DNA from: Pseudomonas frederiksbergensis | Lineage (GTDB): Bacteria; Pseudomonadota; Gammaproteobacteria; Pseudomonadales; Pseudomonadaceae | NCBI RefSeq assembly: GCF_003732705.1 | Contig: NZ_MOBR01000044.1 | Coordinates: forward strand, 86,546 to 150,545 | Length of the DNA: 64,000 nt | Direction: 5' to 3' | In this document: in pieces, positions 52,663 through 59,835 of the stretch | Numbering within the stretch: position 1 is the first letter of the stretch | How the letters are laid out: each line of letters opens with the position of its first letter | Notes under the pieces: model-generated | Databases searched by the model: none | Seen by the model: the letters and a program-made list of their open reading frames with translations, nothing else | What the model was told of the DNA's origin: nothing | Position numbers and translations under genes: made by a program

Positions 52663-52906
52663 GCGGCTGGCGGTTTCGCTCTTACAGCGAGTCCCTTTTG
52701 GCAAACGCCCCAAAAGGAACCAAAAGGTCTCGCCCCGGCGTCCGGCCCCTCGCTTAGGCTCGGCGTTCCCTCGCTCCGGTCCTGCTCCGTGGGCCCGCCG
52801 CCATCGGCCATCCATGGCCGGGGGCGGCTAGCCCGGCATCCATGCCGGGCTGCCCACTGCGCAGAACCTCCACTCGGCCTCCCGAAGGGGCGGTAGAGCC
52901 AGATCA
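52663..52906. repeat. GC-rich structured intergenic element
   Basis: A dense series of palindromes: CCTTTTGGCAAACGCCCCAAAAGG, GGCCATCCATGGCC, and GCCCGGCATCCATGCCGGGC, with further short inverted words around 52740-52910. Reading frames across it (for example plus strand 52534-52896) are low-complexity and lack a ribosome site. I recall very similar sequence at many intergenic places in P. fluorescens-group genomes, so I call it a dispersed repeat or structured RNA, not a gene. Confidence 0.6.
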
Positions 52907-52992
52907 AAAGCAGGCGAGCTAACGCTCGGCCTAATGAGTGGTGAAGGGCGGGGCGGTGTACGCCGCTCTGCTTCTGCTTCTGTTTTTGATTT

Positions 52993-53090
52993 TGTAGGAG
53001 CGAGGCTTGCCCGCGAAGGCGGCCTGACAGCCGACCCATTTCTCCCGAATGCACTCAATCAAAATTGTGGGAGCGAGCCTGCTCGCGAAG
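52993..53090. repeat. Two single REP arms from different families, same orientation
   Basis: TGTAGGAGCGAGGCTTGCCC (from 52993) and TGTGGGAGCGAGCCTGCTCG (from 53066) follow each other in direct orientation, each without its inverse partner. This is a hybrid or decayed REP cluster. Confidence 0.8.
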
Positions 53091-53189
53091 ACGGCCGCAC
53101 AGGCAACGAATATGTCTGTTTAAACATCGGTAAAAAAACCAGACCTTTCCCACGAGGTTTTCAGGTTGCCCGTAGGAAGCGGGTTCAAT

Positions 53190-53430
53190 AACCTTTTGGG
53201 TGTCGCTGAAAACTCAGTGATCGGGTGTGAGAACCCGGCAACTTATGGTCATACAGAGCTCGTACACGCATAATTGCCGCCAGTTTATCCTGTCGCAAAT
53301 GCGTTATGGCGGCTGTGTGCGGGCAGACTTTTGTCTGGCCCGGGTGTCCATGACCGGTTTTCTCACCCCGCACATAGCTGCCACCTCTTCACCGCGTGAG
53401 AACGGTAATTGGTGGCCCTCAACGCGTGAG
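53190..53430 (+). ncRNA. Long structured leader RNA ahead of the 82-aa protein gene
   Basis: A 17-bp stem (53307-53323 with 53367-53383; two G-T wobbles) closes a domain that contains the perfect hairpin CAGAC-TTTT-GTCTG (53324-53337) and a further small element. The region upstream (53200-53300) has more short inverted words. The fold continues to within 20 bases of the GAGGA ribosome site of the next gene. I do not know a named family for it, although I recall similar leaders at homologous genes. Confidence 0.5.
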
Positions 53431-53438
53431 GAATTTTT

Positions 53439-53687
53439 ATGGATAAATTAATCCCAGACCCACCCTACACCCCCAACCCCATGTACATGATCTCCCCGAA
53501 CATGGATATCGAATCCCTCCTGGCAAATGCCTGCGAGTCATTAGCCTCGGCAAATGTCCTGGCCAGTGATTTCGCCACCTGCCTGACCGGCCCCCAGCGC
53601 AGTACGGCGCTGGCCATTGCGCAGGTGGTGATGCTGGCGGACCTTGCTGTGAACAGGGCATTGGATATCGTTGACCCGCAGGGGTAG
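53439..53687 (+). CDS. Small Pseudomonas-specific protein (DUF6124-like), 82 aa
   Basis: Sequence begins MDKLIPDPPYTPNPMYMISP and has a helical body SLLANACESLASANVLASDFA. It ends VNRALDIVDPQG, a pattern I recall from many small paralogous proteins of fluorescent pseudomonads. No signal peptide or membrane segment. GAGGA lies six bases before the ATG. The long structured leader upstream suggests control at the RNA level. Function unknown. Confidence 0.75.
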   Translation: MDKLIPDPPYTPNPMYMISPNMDIESLLANACESLASANVLASDFATCLTGPQRSTALAIAQVVMLADLAVNRALDIVDPQG

Positions 53688-53717
53688 GTATTCCGTCAGG
53701 TCGACCGTGTCATCGTT

Positions 53718-53787
53718 CTTCGCGGGCAAGCCTCGCTCCTACAGGGGAATGCATTCCAAATGTAGGAGCGAGGCTTGCCCGCGAAGG
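53718..53787. repeat. REP pair, GTAGGAGCGAGGCTTGCCC family
   Basis: TTCTTCGCGGGCAAGCCTCG and its inverse CGAGGCTTGCCCGCGAAGG, with a short 20-base centre. Outward arrangement as at 33301-33390. It lies between the 82-aa gene and the sodB terminator. Confidence 0.92.
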
Positions 53788-53818
53788 CGCCCTAACAGCC
53801 ATCACCTTTCACCCGCCC

Positions 53819-53849
53819 ATAAAAAAACCCGACCTAAGCCGGGTTTTTC
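53819..53849 (-). terminator. Terminator of sodB
   Basis: On the minus strand the stem CCCGGC/GTCGGG with a TTAG loop is followed by TTTTTTT; it lies just after the sodB stop. Confidence 0.85.
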
Positions 53850-53862
53850 TTGGGCATCGATC

Positions 53863-54459
53863 TTAAGCGGTGAAGGTTTTGCCTTCGAACTGCTCAGCCA
53901 CGAATTTCCAGTTGACCAGGTTCCAGAACGCTTCGACGTACTTCGGACGAACGTTGCGGTAGTCGATGTAGTAAGCGTGTTCCCAGACGTCGCAGGTCAG
54001 CAGCGGGGTGTCGCCGTTGGTCAGCGGGTTGCCGGCGCCGATGGTGCTGGCCAGGGCCAGGGAACCGTCAGCCTTTTTCACCAGCCAGCCCCAGCCGGAA
54101 CCGAAGGTGCCGATGGAGGTTTTGCTGAATTCTTCTTTGAACTTGTCGAACGAACCGAAGGCTGCGTTGATGGCTTCAGCCAGGGCGCCGGTAGGTTGAC
54201 CGCCGGCGTTTGGCGCCAGGCAGTTCCAGTAGAAGGTGTGGTTCCAGACCTGAGCGGCGTTGTTGAAGATACCGCCCGAAGAAGATTTAACGATCTCTTC
54301 CAGGGTCTTGCCTTCGAACTCGGTGCCTGGCACCAGGTTGTTCAGGTTCACGACATAGGTGTTGTGGTGCTTGTCGTGGTGATATTCCAGAGTTTCCTTG
54401 GAAATGTGCGGCTGCAGGGCATCGTGTGCGTAGGGCAGCGGCGGCAATTCGAAAGCCAT
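53863..54459 (-). CDS. sodB: Iron superoxide dismutase
   Basis: A 198-residue cytoplasmic enzyme. Metal ligands in the expected places are H27 (YHHDKHH), H74 (QVWNHTFYW), D157 and H161 (CDVWEHAYY). The residues around GGGSG/TFGSGWGW and the AGGQPTGA segment favour iron over manganese. The internal ATG 54459 (MAFELPPLPYA) is the family start; a longer frame to 54591 is rejected. It is next to bifA and the LysE exporter, as in P. aeruginosa. Confidence 0.96.
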   Translation of the reverse strand: MAFELPPLPYAHDALQPHISKETLEYHHDKHHNTYVVNLNNLVPGTEFEGKTLEEIVKSSSGGIFNNAAQVWNHTFYWNCLAPNAGGQPTGALAEAINAAFGSFDKFKEEFSKTSIGTFGSGWGWLVKKADGSLALASTIGAGNPLTNGDTPLLTCDVWEHAYYIDYRNVRPKYVEAFWNLVNWKFVAEQFEGKTFTA

Positions 54460-54636
54460 GATGATTCTCCTAATCAGGTCAGTTGCGGTGAGCGCAAGGC
54501 CGATCACGGGCGGCCAGACAAGCGCCGGGGAGTTTGTACTCTTTGCGGCGCATCGAACCGGATCATAGCACCGGGGGTGCGGCATAACCACGCAACAACT
54601 GTGTGGAATAGAGGTTCCAGAGCCTTTTGGAATAAA

Positions 54637-55239
54637 TCACGGAGCGGTGATTAGCTGGAACGCTACCGTGAACATCATCACCGCCACCAACAGATCAAGA
54701 ATCCGCCAAGTGCTGGGCCGCGCCAACCACGGCGCCAACCATGCCGCACCCAATGCCAGGGTGAAGAACCACAATAAAGAAGCACTCGCCGCGCCCACCA
54801 CATAAGCGCCCGGCTCGGTCTGTTGCGCGCCGAGGGAGCCGATCAGCAAAACGGTGTCCAGATAAACGTGCGGATTGAGCAGGGTCACCGCCAAGGCACT
54901 GAGCATCACCGCTCGCAGCGAGCGCACGGTCTGGTTTTCGCCTTGTTCCAGGCTTTGTTTCGCGCAGGCCCGGCGCAATGCCTGGCTGCCGTACCAAATC
55001 AGAAACGCCGCGCCACCCCAACGGGCCACCGCCAGCAAGGTCGGGTTATGCGCCAGCACCGTCGCCAGACCGAACACGCCCGCCGCCACCAGAAGCGCGT
55101 CGCAAACCACGCACAGTGCCGCGACCGGCAAGTGATGCTCTCGACGCAGGCTCTGGGCCAGCACAAACGCATTCTGGGTGCCGATCGCCATGATCAGCCC
55201 CGCCGCGACTAACAGGCCGTTTACATAGCTTTGCCACAT
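54637..55239 (-). CDS. argO: LysE/ArgO-family amino-acid exporter
   Basis: A 200-residue inner-membrane protein with six hydrophobic segments. It has the LysE-type patterns GLIMAIGTQNAFVL near the N-terminus and TLLNPHVYLDTVLLIG near the middle. It probably exports arginine or lysine. The ACT-domain gene lies six bases upstream and the ArgP regulator gene is divergent just beyond it, the usual ArgP-ArgO pairing. The ATG start and spacing to the ACT gene support an operon. Confidence 0.92.
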   Translation of the reverse strand: MWQSYVNGLLVAAGLIMAIGTQNAFVLAQSLRREHHLPVAALCVVCDALLVAAGVFGLATVLAHNPTLLAVARWGGAAFLIWYGSQALRRACAKQSLEQGENQTVRSLRAVMLSALAVTLLNPHVYLDTVLLIGSLGAQQTEPGAYVVGAASASLLWFFTLALGAAWLAPWLARPSTWRILDLLVAVMMFTVAFQLITAP

Positions 55240-55245
55240 GATTGT

Positions 55246-55647
55246 CTACTCCCCGTTAGCTGCGAGATCCCGCAACACTTGCAGGGCCCGTTCGGCATCG
55301 GCCTGACCGACGAACAGATGGTCGTGGTAATAACCGGCGATCACGTTGCAACTGATCCCGGCCTTGCCAAGCGCCGTGGCAAAAGCGGCGGTCAGGCCGA
55401 CGGCTTCCAGGGCCGAGTGCACGTTCAAGGTGATCCACGCGGCGACGTAGTCGAAGCTGAAACCGGCCTTTTCGGCGTGGGAACGTTCCAGAATCACCGT
55501 CAGACCTTCCTGCTCGCGGAAGCTGCCGATGATCTCCAGCCCCGACGGAAGCTTGCCGTCGCGCAACGTGCAGAACACGTATTCACCGACATTGAGTTGC
55601 GGGCTCATGCTACGCAGCAGGGTTGCCAATGACGTTTCGCCAGCCAT
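55246..55647 (-). CDS. ACT domain-containing protein
   Basis: A 133-residue cytoplasmic protein with a C-terminal ACT-like half (about 65-130: AWITLNVHSALEAVGLTAAFATALGKAGISCNVIAGYYHDHLFV). ACT domains bind amino acids. The start at ATG 55647 (MAGETSLATLLR) is chosen over 55683. It is co-transcribed with the LysE/ArgO exporter six bases downstream and divergent from argP, so it may sense the exported amino acid, though this is inferred. Confidence 0.85.
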   Translation of the reverse strand: MAGETSLATLLRSMSPQLNVGEYVFCTLRDGKLPSGLEIIGSFREQEGLTVILERSHAEKAGFSFDYVAAWITLNVHSALEAVGLTAAFATALGKAGISCNVIAGYYHDHLFVGQADAERALQVLRDLAANGE

Positions 55648-55743
55648 GTCGGTATTCCTTGTGAAAGAGTTCTTGCTGGCCATTCTCCGGCGCTTAGCTG
55701 TATAAGAAAAACCAATAGTGCTGATCGCTCATTAGGAAAACTG

Positions 55744-56643
55744 ATGTTCGACTATAAATTGCTTTCTGCCTTGGCCGCCGTGGTCGAGCAGGCCGGATTC
55801 GAACGGGCCGCGCAGGTACTGGGTTTGTCGCAATCGGCGATCTCCCAGCGGATCAAACTGTTGGAGGCGCGGATTGGCCAACCGGTGTTGGTGCGCGCGA
55901 CCCCGCCTTCGCCGACTGAAATCGGTCGGCGTTTGCTCAACCATGTGCAGCAGGTACGTTTGCTTGAGCGGGATTTGCAGACCCTGGTGCCGGCGCTGGA
56001 CGAAGAAGGCCTGCCGGAACGCCTGCGCATCGCCCTCAATGCGGACAGTCTGGCCACTTGGTGGGCTGAGGCGGTGGGGGACTTTTGCGCCGAGCAACAT
56101 TTGCTGTTGGATCTGGTGGTAGAGGACCAGACCGTGGGCCTCAAACGCATGCGCGCCGGTGAGGTAGCGGCATGTGTTTGCGCCAGCGAACGCCCGGTGG
56201 CCGGGGCTCGCAGCGTACTGCTGGGGGCTATGCGCTATCGGGCATTGGCCAGCCCGGCGTTCATCGCTCGACATTTTCCGGACGGCGTACGCGCCGAGTT
56301 ATTACCGCGTACACCCGCGCTGGTGTTTGGCCCCGACGATTTCCTACAGCATCGCTACCTCGCGTCCTTAGGCGTGGACGGCGGTTTCGAACACCATTTA
56401 TGCCCCTCGTCCGAAGGTTTTATCCGCCTCACGGAAGCGGGATTGGGTTGGGGGCTGGTGCCGGAATTGCAAGTGCGCGAGCAACTGCAACGGGGTGTTT
56501 TAGTGGAGCTTTTGCCAGATAAGCCGATTGATGTGCCGCTGTACTGGCATCATTGGCGCAATGGCGGTCAGTTGCTGGGTTTACTCACTGACCAATTGGT
56601 ACGTTCGTCGAAGCAATGGCTGGTGCCTTTGGCACAGTTGTAA
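55744..56643 (+). CDS. argP: LysR-family regulator ArgP (IciA)
   Basis: A 299-residue regulator with an N-terminal LysR helix-turn-helix (about 2-60, FERAAQVLGLSQSAISQRIKLLEARIG) and a periplasmic-binding-like effector domain. Relatives activate argO export in response to arginine and are inhibited by lysine. It is divergent from the ACT-argO pair, with a 96-base gap that should hold the regulated promoter. Confidence 0.92.
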   Translation: MFDYKLLSALAAVVEQAGFERAAQVLGLSQSAISQRIKLLEARIGQPVLVRATPPSPTEIGRRLLNHVQQVRLLERDLQTLVPALDEEGLPERLRIALNADSLATWWAEAVGDFCAEQHLLLDLVVEDQTVGLKRMRAGEVAACVCASERPVAGARSVLLGAMRYRALASPAFIARHFPDGVRAELLPRTPALVFGPDDFLQHRYLASLGVDGGFEHHLCPSSEGFIRLTEAGLGWGLVPELQVREQLQRGVLVELLPDKPIDVPLYWHHWRNGGQLLGLLTDQLVRSSKQWLVPLAQL

Positions 56644-56648
56644 GCGTC

Positions 56649-56722
56649 AAGCTGCAAGCTGCAAGTGAAGAGCTTGTGGTGTGTTTTTAAACTTGCGGCT
56701 CGAAGCTTGGAGCTCGCAGCTG
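56649..56722. repeat. Inverted repeat, AAGCTGCAAGCT family
   Basis: AAGCTGCAAGCTGCAAG and the near-inverse CTTGCGGCTCGAAGCTTGGAGCTCGCAGCT, between argP and the epimerase gene. A related fragment is at 63952-64000. Confidence 0.7.
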
Positions 56723-56739
56723 CTTTGTTGGAGCTTTAC

Positions 56740-57732
56740 ATGAAAATTCTGGTCACCGGCGCAAGCGGCTTCATTGGCGGGCGCTTTGCGCGTTTCGCCC
56801 TGGAGCAGGGCCTGGACGTGCGGGTCAACGGTCGCCGGGCCGAGGGTGTCGAGCACCTGGTGCGCCGTGGCGCCGAATTTATCCAGGGTGACTTGAGCGA
56901 CCCGGAACTGGTGCGCGACCTGTGCTCGGACGTCGAAGCCGTGGTGCATTGCGCCGGTGCCGTCGGTTTGTGGGGACGCTATCAGGACTTTCACCAGGGC
57001 AATGTCCAGGTCACCGAAAACGTGGTCGAGGCCTGTTTGAAGCAACGGGTCCGGCGTCTGGTGCACTTGTCCTCGCCGTCGATCTACTTCGATGGCCGCG
57101 ATCATCTGGGCCTGACCGAAGAGCAGGTGCCTAAACGCTTCAAGCATCACTACGCGGCGACCAAGTTCCTGGCCGAGCAAAAGGTCTTCGGAGCTCAGGA
57201 ATTCGGCCTCGAAACCATCGCCCTGCGCCCGCGTTTCGTCACTGGTGCCGGCGACATGAGCATCTTCCCGCGCCTGCTGAAAATGCAGCGCAAGGGGCGT
57301 CTGGCGATTGTCGGCAACGGTTTGAACAAGGTCGATTTCACCAGCATGCACAACCTCAACGAAGCGTTGCTCAGCAGTTTGCTGGCCAGTGGTTCGGCGC
57401 TGGGCAAGGCCTACAACATCAGCAACGGCGCGCCGGTACCGTTGTGGGATGTGGTCAATTACGTGATGCGAAAAATGGACGTCCCACAAGTCACTCGCTA
57501 CCGTTCCTACGGCTTGGCCTACAGCGTGGCAGCGCTCAACGAAGGCGTGTGCAAGCTCTGGCCGGGGCGTCCCGAGCCGACCCTGTCGCGCCTGGGCATG
57601 CAGGTGATGAACAAAAATTTCACCTTGGACATCAGTCGCGCCCGGCATTATCTGGACTACGATCCGAAAGTCAGCCTGTGGACCGCCCTCGATGAATTCT
57701 GCGGCTGGTGGAAGGCTCAGGATATTCGCTGA
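56740..57732 (+). CDS. NAD-dependent epimerase/dehydratase family protein
   Basis: A 330-residue extended SDR. The cofactor motif is GASGFIGG (7-14), with D60 in GDLSDPE, CAGAVGLWG near 77, and the active-site YxxxK in HHYAATKFLAE (about Y131). It resembles the sterol/nucleotide-sugar dehydrogenase-type SDRs; substrate unknown. The start ATG 56740 has GGAG upstream; the in-frame ATG at 56665 falls inside the repeat. It precedes a coiled-coil membrane protein gene by 119 bases. Confidence 0.88.
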   Translation: MKILVTGASGFIGGRFARFALEQGLDVRVNGRRAEGVEHLVRRGAEFIQGDLSDPELVRDLCSDVEAVVHCAGAVGLWGRYQDFHQGNVQVTENVVEACLKQRVRRLVHLSSPSIYFDGRDHLGLTEEQVPKRFKHHYAATKFLAEQKVFGAQEFGLETIALRPRFVTGAGDMSIFPRLLKMQRKGRLAIVGNGLNKVDFTSMHNLNEALLSSLLASGSALGKAYNISNGAPVPLWDVVNYVMRKMDVPQVTRYRSYGLAYSVAALNEGVCKLWPGRPEPTLSRLGMQVMNKNFTLDISRARHYLDYDPKVSLWTALDEFCGWWKAQDIR

Positions 57733-57851
57733 TCGCTGTAGGACCTGTCCCGACACTGAACCGAGTGCAGGGTTGAGGGTCAACCCTTGCGGCTGTGGGG
57801 TTTATACTGCGCCGCATCAAGCCATTACCGCGTTTCCCAAAGGTTGCCTCA

Positions 57852-58697
57852 ATGTCCATGCGTAACGATGCCAACGACGACTTCGACGATGTACCGAGCC
57901 TGCGTGCCGACCCCATCGATGACGATGATTTTCCGCCGACCGTTCGCACCACCGTGCATTCGCGACCTGTGCCTGCGGTCAAAGTCAAAAGCGCCAGCAC
58001 CGGTCCGTTGTGGGCGCTGGTCGGCGCCTTGTTTTTTGCCTTCGCAGGTCTGGCCTGGTGGAGCTTCCAGCAGATTTCGCTGATGGAGCAGCAACTGGTG
58101 GCGACTCAGGAAAGTTTCGCGCGGATCAGTGAGGAAGCGGCGGGGCGCTTGCAGGACATTTCCGGCAAAGTTGTCGCCAGCCAGACCAACGTCAGCAGCG
58201 ACAGCGAAGCGCTGAAACTGCAGATCAAACAACTGGAAAGCAAACTCCAGGACCAGAGCCAGGCGCAACTGGGAGTGGTCGGCCAGACCAGCGAGCTGGA
58301 CAAGCGTCTGGCACAAATGACTGCGCAAACCACCGCACAAACGGCCGCCAACACGCAGTTGCAGACTCAGGTCAAAACCCTGAGCGATGAACTGACGGCC
58401 CTGAAAAGCGCCCCGGCTGATACCAGCAAAGTCGATGCTGAACTCAAAAGCCTCAACGCCGACATCGCTGCGCTGAAGAAGCAGGGCAACCCGACGGCGG
58501 CAATCGATCGTCTGGAACAGGAAATCGTCGTGCTCAAAAGCGAGCAGGACAACCGCCCGGCAACCCCTACTCAAAACCCGACCAACACCGCCGAATTCGA
58601 CGCCTTCCGCGCCCAGACCACCCGCAACCTCAACACCCTGCAAGCGCAGATCCAGAATTTGCAACAACAGATCAACGCCCGGGCGAAACAGCCCTGA
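57852..58697 (+). CDS. Coiled-coil inner-membrane protein, unknown function
   Basis: A 281-residue protein. A short acidic cytoplasmic N-terminus (NDANDDFDDVPSLRADPIDDDDF) precedes one membrane segment (about 52-72), then a long periplasmic coiled coil (75-270) rich in Gln, Ala, Lys and Glu. P. aeruginosa has a protein of this type at the same position (PA4360, as I recall). It has no recognisable enzymatic motif. Its gene is followed by a compact REP hairpin that may also act as a terminator. Confidence 0.83.
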   Translation: MSMRNDANDDFDDVPSLRADPIDDDDFPPTVRTTVHSRPVPAVKVKSASTGPLWALVGALFFAFAGLAWWSFQQISLMEQQLVATQESFARISEEAAGRLQDISGKVVASQTNVSSDSEALKLQIKQLESKLQDQSQAQLGVVGQTSELDKRLAQMTAQTTAQTAANTQLQTQVKTLSDELTALKSAPADTSKVDAELKSLNADIAALKKQGNPTAAIDRLEQEIVVLKSEQDNRPATPTQNPTNTAEFDAFRAQTTRNLNTLQAQIQNLQQQINARAKQP

Positions 58698-58722
58698 TGC
58701 AAAATCTGTAGCGAGGAGCTTT

Positions 58723-58763
58723 TGTGGCGAGGGGGCTCGCCACAGGCAAGCCCCCTCGCCACA
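58723..58763. repeat. Compact REP hairpin, GTGGCGAGGGGGCT family
   Basis: TGTGGCGAGGGGGCTcgccacaggcAAGCCCCCTCGCCACA, arms only ten bases apart, forming a very stable hairpin just after the coiled-coil gene. Related to 27331-27455. Confidence 0.88.
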
Positions 58764-58858
58764 AGAGCTAGTCTCACCCCCTGCACTCTCCTGAATATCC
58801 ATACATATCCCCAACCCGTCTACGCTCTTGAATCATCAACAAGAACGAGGGATGCGCT

Positions 58859-59707
58859 ATGGGGTTTGTGCACAAGATGGCCTGGCTGGCGGGGATGCTG
58901 TGGCTGAGCCTGGGCCAGGTTCAGGCGGCCACGGCGCCGAAGGATGACAGTCAGGCCGCCCGGGCCTTGCTGGAAAAAGCCCTGGCGTACTACCACGACA
59001 ACGGCGACAAGGCCTTCGCGGCGTTCAGTCGTCAGGGCGAGTTTGTCGACAAGGATCGCTACGTGTTCGTGGTCGACACCAAAGGCGTGATGCTCGCCAG
59101 CGGTGGGCCGTCGTCGGCGCTGATCGGGCGCGATGTGTCCGAGATGCTGCCGCCGGATATGCAGAAAGCCTTCAAGGACGCCTTGAAAGTGCCGGAAGGC
59201 AACGGCATCCAACAGGCCGAATACCGCTGGCAGAACTGGGCCGACGGCAAGGTCGAACGCAAGCACGTGTTTTATCAGCGCATTGGCCAGCGGATTCTGG
59301 CGGTCGGTTACTACGTGCCCCGGGCGTCGGCGGAGCAGGCGATGGCGTTGCTGAATAAAGCGGCCATCGATCTGGCCAAGGACGAGAAGGGCACGCTGAC
59401 GGCGATCAACTCCCTCAAGGGCGGGTACTTGCAGGACGACTTATATGTGTTCGTGGTTGACCTGAATAACCAGCGCTACGTCGCCCATGGCACCAATCTG
59501 CGGCTGATCAACACCGACTTCAGCAAGGTCAACGACCCGGAAGGCAAACCGGTGGGCGAGCCGATCCTGGCGTTGATCGGCAAGCAGGATCAGGGCGAGT
59601 ACGAATACCGCTGGAAGAACCCGGTGACCGGGAAGGTTGAGGACAAGCATGCGTACCTGAAAAAGGTTGGGCATTTTCTGGTCGCGGTCGGGTATTACAG
59701 CCCTTGA
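58859..59707 (+). CDS. Periplasmic protein with two Cache domains
   Basis: A 282-residue protein with a signal peptide (about 1-23, ending VQAA) and two tandem single-Cache domains (about 30-150 and 160-282). Each has the pattern KALAYYHDNGDKAF or its equivalent, YVFVVDT/VDLN and the tail EYRWKN(W/P). Cache domains bind small ligands in chemoreceptors, but no kinase or methyl-accepting part is attached here, so it may be a secreted sensor or ligand-binding protein. The ATG has GAGGG upstream. Partner unknown. Confidence 0.87.
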   Translation: MGFVHKMAWLAGMLWLSLGQVQAATAPKDDSQAARALLEKALAYYHDNGDKAFAAFSRQGEFVDKDRYVFVVDTKGVMLASGGPSSALIGRDVSEMLPPDMQKAFKDALKVPEGNGIQQAEYRWQNWADGKVERKHVFYQRIGQRILAVGYYVPRASAEQAMALLNKAAIDLAKDEKGTLTAINSLKGGYLQDDLYVFVVDLNNQRYVAHGTNLRLINTDFSKVNDPEGKPVGEPILALIGKQDQGEYEYRWKNPVTGKVEDKHAYLKKVGHFLVAVGYYSP

Positions 59708-59713
59708 GCCCAT

Positions 59714-59819
59714 GATCGTTCCCACGCTCCGCGTGGGAATGCCTCCATGGACGCTCTGCGTCCGCTTTGGGACGCAGAGCGTCCCGGGCTGCATTCCCAC
59801 GCGGAGCGTGGGAACGATC
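59714..59819. repeat. Long REPIN-like inverted repeat (GATCGTTCCCACGC family)
   Basis: Begins GATCGTTCCCACGCTCCGCG and ends with its exact inverse, with an inner inverted pair around GACGCTCTGCGTC. Between two convergent genes. Confidence 0.92.
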
Positions 59820-59835
59820 GGCGATCGACGGGGGA

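Noticed and set aside
52534..53054. Readings of 120 and 162 codons on opposite strands in the bifA upstream region
   Set aside because: They follow the palindromic repeat, are low-complexity, contain common REP-derived words such as the SRASLAPT type, and lack start signals.
6425..53787. Recurrent ~20-25 base palindromic words, considered as a CRISPR array
   Set aside because: Copies are dispersed between genes, paired in inversion and without regular spacers; no cas genes are present.
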